A stretch of DNA of 64,000 nt, from contig CM075937.1 of assembly GCA_038030265.1 (NCBI GenBank), positions 14,012,001-14,076,000 on the forward strand, given 5' to 3'. The DNA is from Corythucha ciliata (lineage: Eukaryota > Arthropoda > Insecta > Hemiptera > Tingidae). The position numbers were made by a program, and so were the translations under genes. The notes beneath the pieces were generated by a model. That model was not told the origin of the DNA. It searched no databases and was given only the letters and a program-made list of their open reading frames with translations. Positions 56,040 through 64,000 of this stretch are shown here, one piece after another. The first letter of the stretch is position 1; each line of letters starts with the position of its first letter.

Positions 56040-58300
56040 ATGTTCTGCTCAATTTGAGCTGTGAGTTAGCGATTTTGCTCAATTCAATCCACGTATTAGT
56101 GATTTTCTCAATTCTAGCTGCGAGTTTGTGATTTTTGCCCCTCATAGCGTTGAATTAGCGTTTTTTAAAGTTAATTTTAGCCGGGATTTGACCCAAGAAC
56201 AGGCTCAGGCGGACCTACACATGACTATAACAGGGCCTGGGCCGGAAATCTCTATGAGAAGTATGAGGCCCCTTAGGCTCTACACATGAACAAGAAATAT
56301 AATTTTTACGTTGCGTTTTGCTTTGGCCACGAGTAACGTTGCCTTCAGATGCCCCCGCCCCCAAAAAAGTTGCCTTCACTAACCACGAATTAGCGTATCA
56401 TGTCGCAAAATTGGAATTTTCTCAATTTTAACTGTGAATCAGAGCATTATTTGGGTACATTTTATTCGTTAATTTAAACATTTGTAATTTTCCTCAATTT
56501 TAGTCGTGAATTCGCTATTTTTCTCAATTTGTGCCCTGAATTAGCGCGTTTTTTCCCCTAATTTTAGCCACACGCTTGGCCAACGTATAGGACATTAGCG
56601 TCTCTTTGGGCATTTCATTTGAAATGTGAAAAATTCACTTTTTTCTGGATTGTGATTTCTTACCGTAGAAGGTCTCTATTTACCGCAAATCAGCGATTTT
56701 GCTCAATCTTGGCCTGGAAGTTGCATCGAGAAATCACGAATGAGCACTTTTCCTCAGTTTTAGCCACGATTATTGTAGCGATTTTTAACTGTTTGCCGTG
56801 TTTTTTGATCCGAAAACAGCGCGTTATAGTGCCTTTTCTATTTTATCTGATAGCCGCAGAGAAAAGACACTCATTAGCGGATGAATTTGCTAAACACTCC
56901 AAATAGCGGGGAAAATTGACACAAATAGCTGATTAAACCGATGCTAAAATTCAGAAAAACGCTTATTCGCGAATCAAATTGGATAAATAGTGGTAACTAG
57001 CGGCTAAAGTTGGTAAAAAGCATTTTTTTTTTTTTCAATTCAAGGGAAACGACCTCCCCACACCCCACCCACACTTATGAAGGAGGATTTTTTGACAGCA
57101 AAGTTTTTGAACAAAGCTATTTTGATCCAAAAAATCCTACAAAATAAGAATAATTTGAACTCGGAAACCTCGCAAAATCACCCCCCCCCCCCTTTAATTT
57201 GTCAACGTCATTTACGACGAATTAACGTTATTCCTCAATTTTAGCTGTGTAGTTCTTCCGTGGAACTGCGAATTAGCAATTTTTCCTAATTTTCGCCTGA
57301 AAGTAGGATTAAAAAAACACGAATCAACGCTTTGCCCCAGTTTTACTACGAGTTAACGCTTTTAAAAAAACTTTTAGGCTCAAGTTGCTTAAAAAATTGC
57401 CAAATAATAAGATTTTTCGCAATTTAAGCCACATAAGGCGAAGGACGTACTGAACTAATTTATCCACCAAGCTCCCAAATGTAAGGCACATTTTTTCTCA
57501 TTATTGGCCTCCAATTAGAGGTTTTTCTCAATTATAACCGCGTAAAATCATCCATGAACCGTGAATCAGAGCTTTTCCTCCCATTTGGGTTCAAGCTGCA
57601 CGAGAAACCACCGCATATTAGCGCTTTTCTCAATTTTTTGTCCCGAAGTTGCCTCCGAATTGACGTTTTTCCCTTATTTTAAGCGGCAAATTAGCGCTTG
57701 TCATAAAATTCAGCCGCGATTTTTATCACTCTTAGCCATCATTAGCGCATTTTCTCAATTCTAGTCACGACACGAAGTGAAACTTTCTCTCAATTTTTGC
57801 TGGAAATATTTCTTTTTTTCTCTCTCTTTTTAATCATCCGCTTATTAGTGAATTTTTCACTTTTAAGGTGCATTCACACTGAAGTATCCCGCGAAATTTA
57901 TGTCTCGACATTCATTGTAGCTCGAATGAACGCCTTTTCATCAATTTGAGCCGTTAATTATCGAATTGTTTGCGTTCAGTGAATGAGGAATGAGCTCCTT
58001 GGTTCCACCTGAGCCACGAGGTGTCCCCTTGTAGATTTTAAGTGTAAATGACCGCTTTTTTTCTCAGTTATAGTCAATAATTCAGCACTATATCTCAATT
58101 TTAGCCACAAATATTAGCGCTTTTACGGAGCTTTTATTCGCGGACTTTCCCCATGAGCGGCATATCTGCCAAATTCTTAATTTTAAAAGCAAAAGGACCC
58201 ACAAAAACCGTGGATTAGCACATTTTATCTGCTTTTGCAGCAAAATTGCCTCCTCCATAGCCATGAATTCGTCCTTTTCTTAAGTTCAATTCGGCCCTTG
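56040..58300 (-). repeat. family A minisatellite array, reversed, long
   Basis: Largest reversed array: TTTTTCTCAATTTTAGC / GCGAATTAGCG units, strongly diverged. It contains a copy of the dispersed repeat (56200-56335), spacer units such as GTTGCATCGAGAAATCACGA (56717), a short stretch of forward units near 56935-57020, and a C12 run at 57181-57192. No gene. Confidence 0.8.
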
Positions 58301-58520
58301 ATAACGTTTGCCTTTCCTCTCTTTGGACATGCATTTATTTTAAGTATATCTACACATTGAAGTAAAATTATGTATTTTATTTATTTATTTATTATCTACG
58401 TATGTATTAATATTTATTTATTATCTGCATTTTGTACTTCTTAAATTACATTTTCGAATGTATTTTGTGTTTATAAACTTAAATTGTAAGTAGAGTCGCT
58501 TAAACTACGAGGGTTAGTGG

Positions 58521-58663
58521 ATAAAGCAGGCATACATCTGTAGCTGTAGGAGCCTACATCGTCTGTCTTCCCTCGTTGAGGAGGAGGACCGTTTTTGACG
58601 AACCTCAACGAGCGAAGACAGACGACGTAGGCTCTTACAGCTACAGATTTATGCATGCTTTAT
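58521..58663. other. long hairpin, 61-bp arms, 21-nt loop
   Basis: 58521-58581 (ATAAAGCAGGCATACATCTG ... CTCGTTGAGG) is complementary to 58603-58663 at 56 of 61 positions, with a 21-nt loop. TA dinucleotides lie at both ends (58522-58523 and 58661-58662), so it could be a very short foldback MITE with ~58-bp arms. As RNA it would form one of the most stable hairpins in the window. The 61-codon frame through it is an artefact. Confidence 0.8.
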
Positions 58664-58725
58664 AATACTTTTTTGGGGACTTTGGCCCACCCCTGTAGAT
58701 AGGAAAGACATTAAGGGGTGGGTCA

Positions 58726-59000
58726 GGCGCGCCTCGACGGTGTAATGGATACAATACTCGCTTCGCAGCCCAGCGAGCCTGGGTTCGAATCTAGCTATAA
58801 GGCAGCGGCGTGCTCTGACACGGCGCGGGGCTCTCGGCTTCGTAAGGGCGATCCCGGCGGGTCGCGTTCAACAAAACGCTTATTGACTGAAACGCCCGCG
58901 TAGTACGCTGTGCGAAGTGCACAGTTGGATTAGTGTACGGCGTACGCGTATATGAGCCCAAAGGAGGCTTTGGCGTATGCAGGGTTCGAAACCGACGCCC
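58726..59000 (+). mobile_element. tRNA-Arg-like SINE candidate
   Basis: Starts GCCTCGACGGTGTAATGGAT: the TAATGGATA D-loop style is typical of tRNA-Arg. An anticodon-arm-like stem CTCGCT/AGCGAG has an enlarged 9-nt loop, then the B box GGGTTCGAATC (about 58781-58791) is good. A ~200-bp GC-rich body follows, with CGAAGTGCACAGTTGGATTA (58912) that is loosely repeated near 28427. No poly(A) tail or target duplication was seen. It lies 150-430 bp downstream of the second UGT's stop codon (on the opposite strand). Confidence 0.5.
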
Positions 59001-59158
59001 ACTAGTTATTTATTACTATTATAGTGGGTGGTTAGGTACAACTTACGGCTGACGGGAAGCTCCTCAAGGCATTGCATGTCAGGGCGGGAAGAGGGCACAC
59101 ACCTGGTTAGGTACAACTGAAACTTCGGATGTGAACAATTACAGTGGGACACAAGGTC

Positions 59159-60977
59159 TCATTTATTTTTCTTGCTCTTGCTTATTTTATCCGAACCGGA
59201 CAGACTTCTCACTATCCGTTTCCGTGTCAACGAAACTATTTTTTTGAAAATTACAACTTCTAGAAATACCACGACGCTAATAAAAGCGCAGACGTCCCAT
59301 AGATGTAACTCAACGAAAGACAAATGAATAGCCGCCGGCTGTAGTACCCGCCCGTGTCGGTGAACGTATTCGATCCAGTAAACCGCTTCGTCGAGCGGCT
59401 TCATCGGTCGGTCACGCAACATTAACGATCTTCGTTTTACTTCCATTTTGTACCTAAAGATGGAATGAAAACATTCAAGTTCAATTAAAAGCTCTTCCCG
59501 TCCCTCCCACCCAAAATAGCTTACCTGGGGTTGTGAATCACTTCATCGATAGCCCAAAAAAAGGACTGTTGCGTGATATTGTCGATGTTGAGCATCACAC
59601 CGTACCCGGCAGAGTCGGCCAATTTTGCATTTTTACGTTGATCGGAGAAGAATGGAATCGACACGACTGGAACGCCGTGGTAGACTGTTTCAAAAGAGCT
59701 TTGAAGACCTCCGTGAGTTACAAACAACTTAGCGTTTTCGTGTCCTGTGGGTGGGAAGCGCCGTTTAAGTGAAATAAAGAGCTAGAGCTTTTAATGTTGC
59801 CAGTTTACCCAAAATGTCTTGCTGGGGAAACCACGTGGATATCATGACATTTTCGGGTGGATTGTCAATGGGTGAGTCCCATTTGAGCAGAACTCGTTGT
59901 TTTAGTCGACTGAAAACGCCAAGAAATACGTCTCTGAGGTGTTCGACGGCTTCCGTTCGAATTAGAGAACCGAAACTGAAGTATATGACTCCATCGGTTG
60001 CTCCCGTTACGAATTCTGCCAATTCCTGGGGCAATTGTGAGTCAAAATGGGATATTGACATAGGAGGGTGGTTAGAGGGGAGCTTACTTTCGGAAGAGGT
60101 TGCCTTTCCTTCAAGGTAAGCCCTCCTATTTCTTTAACGTGCGGCGCTTTTGGAAAAGCATATCCTACTGCATGATGCGACGCAGTCAAGATCAGTGATT
60201 GATTTAAAACTAGTTGATATATCGAAGGACGCGTTTTCCAACCGTCATAAACAAAAACATCGTCGATTATGGCTTGCAATTTGTACAGATGGTAATAACC
60301 GTGAAATAGCGTCGACGCCAGTATGAAACTGTTGTACAGACGCTCGGTGAAACTCATTCGATCAGTGAGCGGCACCTCGAAACTCATCATAAAGGCTGGA
60401 TTGTCCGTTAGACCGGAAATTTCGTTCAACCAAGCGGCGTCGCCGAACGGATGAATCGCCACGCTGTGTGCGTTGAATTTATGTGTGAACACGGCCGCGT
60501 GTTCCTGGCATAGAAACGCTCCGTGAAGAATTAAATCGTACGAGTCTTTGGAATGTATTAATTGTTGAACAGGTTTAGATCTGGCTAATTTTGGTGTGAC
60601 GTGCTCGGATAATTCATCGAGTAAATACGCAGTGTTCATCGGTGTCAGACTCGTAAAAAAAGCCTCGTTGTATTTGCCTAGAAATATTAGAACGAAAATG
60701 ACTGTCCCTAATTCGCAAAATACATTTCCACGTCAAACTTAAAAACTCACCGGACATAAATTTTGTGTAATCCTCTAGATGATGATGGCTGACGTTCGGA
60801 TGACTCTGAGGCAATGGAAATGCAGTCGCGTACGTGATAAAATGTCCTCGGTTGGCCAGCTCGCGAATTATCGGTTGAATAATGCGGTGGTGGCTTTTGG
60901 AGGCTGATGGAAAGTAAGCGAGTATTCGCATGGCGGAAATTCCTTCCATTGAAAGAATCAGAATGACCAACGCTGTC
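59159..60977 (-). CDS. UDP-glycosyltransferase, copy 2
   Basis: Paralogue of the UGT at 45.96-47.79 kb. Exons on the minus strand: 60977-60751, 60677-60088, 60025-59809, 59744-59525, 59453-59159 (227, 590, 217, 220, 295 bp: the same lengths and phases as copy 1), introns 73, 62, 64 and 71 bp, all GT-AG. The protein of about 515 residues begins at a splice acceptor (AAGCAG), so the start codon lies in an unlocated upstream exon. Visible: hydrophobic signal TALVILILSMEG, RILAYFP with KSHH, DLILHGAFLC, GATDGVIYFSFGS, WFPQQDILG, signature FVTHGGLQSSFETVYHG with IPFFSDQ, DEAVYWIEYV, transmembrane helix in the last exon and a C-terminal KKNK retrieval signal. Differences from copy 1 are mostly conservative; no disabling change is seen. 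Both copies look functional. Confidence 0.93.
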
Positions 60978-61420
60978 CTGCTTAAAATAAAACGCCAAAT
61001 TAGGCTTCCTGAAAACACAATTTTGTGGGTATGCCTCATTGCAATGGTCCATTTCACGAATTTGGCTTAGTAAAAACTACTTTTTAAATTCAAAAGCCCG
61101 TAAAAAGTCAAAGCTCCTTAAAAATTGCAATCACGGGACCCCCTTTCAGTACCAGACGTCACACGATTTTCTCAAAAAACAGCTGTTCTTCCCTAAAAAC
61201 ATGGGCTGGTCTACGTGCTTAATGAATATAACTTGACACTTTACAGGCGAGTTCCTGGCAAGAGGGCCATTCGTCCTTACGACGGAGAGTCCAGTTGCCA
61301 TCCCAGGATGTCAAAAATATCACTCTCTGGGGAAAAAATTGTCAGTTAAACGGCGGAAAATCAGGAGCAGAATGCAACATAACCACCACCACCCCTAGAT
61401 CGAAGGCTGGCTTCGCCCCT
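60978..61420. other. UGT copy 2 upstream flank; no exon identified
   Basis: Should include intron sequence leading to the missing first UGT exon. No convincing ATG exon with a matching donor phase was found here or in the minisatellite to the right. Confidence 0.4.
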
Positions 61421-61424
61421 GCTA

Positions 61425-62210
61425 TGAACTAGCGATTTTTCCACTTTTAGCTGAGAAATAATCATCTTTTTTTCTCAACTTTATAGTCTAAAAATAGCAA
61501 TTTTCTCAATTTTATCCGTGAATCGACGTTTTCCTCATTTTAGCTGTGAATGAGCGATTTTTCTCAATTAGCCCTTTTCACACATTTGAGTCGACAATGT
61601 GAGTTTTTCTCGGTTTTAGGCACGAATTAGCTTGTTCTTTCGCTTTAGCCATGAATCAGTACTTTATCTCAGCCAAAGTGATCAGTGAGAAAATCATTTC
61701 GCTCTAGCCGAGAAAAAATTCAGCGTGAATTTTCTCAATTTTATCTGAGAATGACGGGTTTTACGAGAAAATCATGATTTATCACTATTTTGGCAACCCA
61801 TCAGCTAAAGATTCCCCCCCTCTTCCATTTAAACCACGAATTAGCGTTTTTTCCTTTCTTCGGCGCTTCTTCTTAATTTTAACAGTGAATTTGATATTTT
61901 TATCGATTTTAGCTGTGAATTAGCGATTTTTTCTCATTTCAGCCATAAATTAGCTATTTTTCATCATTTTAGCTTTAAACTACTGATTAATCTCCATTTT
62001 AGCCACGAATTAGCGATTTTTCTGAATTTTGGCAGTTAGTTCGTGTTTTTCTTGATTTTAGCCGCTGATGACCGATTTTCCACAATTTCGTTCATAAATT
62101 AGCACTTTTCCATTATGTTAGCTGGGAATTAGCGATTTTGTTCACTCATAACAAAATTAATTAGAGCTTTTCTCAATTTCAGCCACAAACTTTCCTTCAC
62201 AAGCCAAAAA
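61425..62210 (-). repeat. family A minisatellite array, reversed
   Basis: Units GTGAATTAGCGATTTTTTCT, CACGAATTAGCGATTTTTCT etc. near 30 bp. Among the better-preserved reversed arrays. Confidence 0.8.
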
Positions 62211-62329
62211 TTGTCGTTTCCATACTTCTAGCATCTCCAATTAGATTAGTCCACGGAAACTTTACAGAAACTCCATCCGCGAAGTGAACAAGTATTTTTC
62301 TTAAAGGAAAATTCGCATGTAAAATTTCG

Positions 62330-62875
62330 AAATTCTCCCATTCGCGGATACAAAAGAGAAACGCCGCTAATTCACAGCTAAATTTGCGAAAAGCGCTAAT
62401 TCACGACTGGAATGTTGAAGAATGGCTAATTAGGAGCTAAAGTTGGGAGAAACGTTAATATCCGGCAAAAATGTATATAATCGCAAATGTAATAACTACT
62501 AAAATTGAGAAATACCAGTAATGACAAACGACAAAAAATTGATGATAAACGCTTATTTGTAGCTCAAAATTAGAGAAATTGCTGATTTGCTGGTGAAAAG
62601 CTAAAAACCGATAATTTGCCGCAAATATTGAAGAAAACACCAATTCGTGGCAAAAATTGCCAACATGGGATAAAAACGCTACTTTTCCGCTAAAATTAAG
62701 AGAAAGTGGTACTTTTTGTGGCTAAAAATGAGGAAAATCACTCAAATTTCCTGATAAAGAGTAAATGAAGCTGTAATTCGCGGCAAAAATTGGTGAAAAT
62801 GAATCCAATGTCACGCTGTAATTGAAAATACACAAATCCGTGGGCACCTGAAGGCAAACTCGAGGCTAAAACTTG
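62330..62875 (+). repeat. family A minisatellite array, forward
   Basis: After ~120 bp the same family runs in the opposite direction (GCTAATTCACGACTGGAATG, AATTCGTGGCAAAAATTG), giving an inverted arrangement with 61425-62210. It ends with the spacer CTGAAGGCAAACTCGAGGCT. Confidence 0.75.
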
Positions 62876-62944
62876 GAACGTTTGAACAGGAGTCGATGAA
62901 TTGGTAGGGCTGGAGAGGGCTCTATATTAATTGGGGAGGGGGGA

Positions 62945-63560
62945 TTACCAGTTTTATGGATTATAGGGCGCGAGTAGTCAGTTTGAAGTTGCCATACTTC
63001 AACCATTTTCAGGAGCATCGATTGCCAATTTCCCATTTTGGGGGTGTGAATAGCCTGTGCGAGTATTGTCTGTTCTGCCTGCATTTTCGGTTGTGAAAAG
63101 TCAGCTTAGCCGTTTTTTCGGGCGTGATTGCTCACATTGGCACGTGATTTGCTATTTATGAGAGCTGGAATCGCATCTGTTTAGCCTTTTTCGGGGCGCG
63201 AACCATCAGTTAATTTTTTTCTTGAGTTAGGGAATCGACGTCGAGGTCATTAGCCCACATCATCAGTTTACTCATTTTAAAAGTGCGTAGAGTCAGTTTT
63301 TTTTCGCCAGTGGTCTGTCAAGCGTGGTCATGGTCAGTATGGCGCGAATGGTCAGTTTCGATATTTTTGGCGAGTGAATGTTCGATTTCACCTTTTGCAG
63401 GGCGAAATTACCTGTTCATGCATTTTCACCATGGTTGCAAAAATCGCATAGTGTCAATTTGTGCTGCTTTCAGAGCAGGAATGGCCAGTTTAGCTATTTT
63501 TAGGGCACGAATAGTCGTGATTTGGCGCCATTTCTTGTATTTAGTTGCGGAAATTAGACT
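62945..63560 (+). repeat. family E minisatellite
   Basis: Units of ~45-60 bp containing GTCAGTTT, CATTTT and GGGCGCGAATNGTC (for example TTAGGGCACGAATAGTCGTG). Similar to 42375-42680. Confidence 0.5.
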
Positions 63561-63594
63561 GGTCATGAACTGAAACGAGAAACCTTGACTTGGC

Positions 63595-64000
63595 TCATTT
63601 TTTTTTCCAATTCTAGCTGCGAATGAGCATCTTTTCTCTATTTTGACTGAGAATCAACGCTTTATCTCTATTTAAACCGTGACCTCCAGGAACGTTGAAG
63701 TTGTTGAACAAGTCAAATCTGCTATTTTTAATTTGTATTTATTTTTGCCGTCAAACCCCGCCCGCGAAATTTTTTTTGAAAGAGCAAGTCTCGCGAAATC
63801 GTCTTTAAGATTATAGCGCATTCTTGTTTTGTGATAAACCGTCCAAATTGTTTTACGTAAATTACGCCATTGTTTACGCGTAAATAATGCTCTAAAGAGC
63901 TCGTGTAAATTATATCCGATGCATAACTTTAGAACGGCGGTTATTGGCCTCAGAAGTTTGTGATTCGTCCTCACCGTTCTTACTTGTTACCTCCATCTCA
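63595..64000. other. few reversed family A units, then unassigned
   Basis: TTTTTCCAATTCTAGCTGCG to about 63690 is family A, reversed. The 100-codon minus-strand frame 63672-63974 lacks an ATG start (GTG) and has no motif I recognise. An ATG frame beginning MEVTSKNGEDE lies at the very edge of the window and cannot be judged. Confidence 0.4.

Noticed and set aside
58471..58656. 61-codon minus-strand frame
   Set aside because: Lies across the 61-bp-arm hairpin and has no protein-like features.
59533..60119. Plus-strand frames over UGT copy 2
   Set aside because: Antisense of well-supported UGT exons; the same happens at 46614-46847 over copy 1.
63672..63974. 100-codon minus-strand frame
   Set aside because: No ATG start, no recognised motif, crosses family A units.

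Overview
This is a gene-poor, repeat-dense stretch of an animal nuclear genome. Three candidate or real protein-coding genes carry short GT-AG introns of about 54-78 bp. The window also holds retrotransposons of the I/Jockey/R1 LINE, Ty1/copia and Ty3/gypsy types, and several tRNA-derived SINEs. The two clear genes are UDP-glycosyltransferases (UGTs) of the membrane-anchored animal type. An arthropod is the most likely source, but this is inferred from gene and transposon style only.

Layout. 1-9.4 kb: arrays of a ~30-bp diverged minisatellite (called family A here), broken by a Ty3/gypsy protease-RT fragment, a small inverted-repeat element and a Ty1/copia gag-protease-integrase remnant. 9.4-13.6 kb: no gene recognised. 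13.6-18 kb: a reversed family A array, a LINE with an internal deletion, a ~370-bp dispersed repeat, a second minisatellite family (B), and a SINE with a poly(A) tail. 18-23.5 kb: mostly unassigned sequence, with a TA-flanked MITE and one candidate small gene for an arginine/glycine-rich protein. 23.5-27.6 kb: a dense AACCG/CGGTT motif cluster, a gypsy integrase with polypurine tract and short LTR, and a second, converging gypsy RT-RNaseH-integrase fragment. 28-34.9 kb: unassigned DNA, family A and C arrays, a foldback element and a diverged tRNA-like SINE.

34.997-41.05 kb: a nearly full-length I-clade LINE on the minus strand, with degenerate ORF1 and ORF2 and a poly(A) tail. Its endonuclease domain is split by a 1.29-kb insert of four tRNA-Thr-like units arranged as two inverted tandem pairs. 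The insert is flanked by a 9-12 bp target duplication. This is the most unusual object in the window.

42-61 kb: a 1.7-kb tandem duplication whose right edge lies in the last exon of the first UGT; the first UGT (45.96-47.79 kb); a truncated R1-type LINE fragment bracketed by two arrays of an AACCACAGCAAAG minisatellite; more family A and B arrays; a 61-bp-arm hairpin; a tRNA-Arg-like SINE; and the second UGT (59.16-60.98 kb). The two UGTs share strand, intron positions, phases and exon lengths, so they are paralogues from a gene duplication. 61-64 kb is again minisatellite.

Function. Only the UGTs have an assignable cellular role: glycosyl transfer to small lipophilic compounds at the ER membrane. 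Every transposon protein seen is truncated, frameshifted or mutated, so the region looks like old repeat-rich DNA with a small UGT cluster embedded in it.
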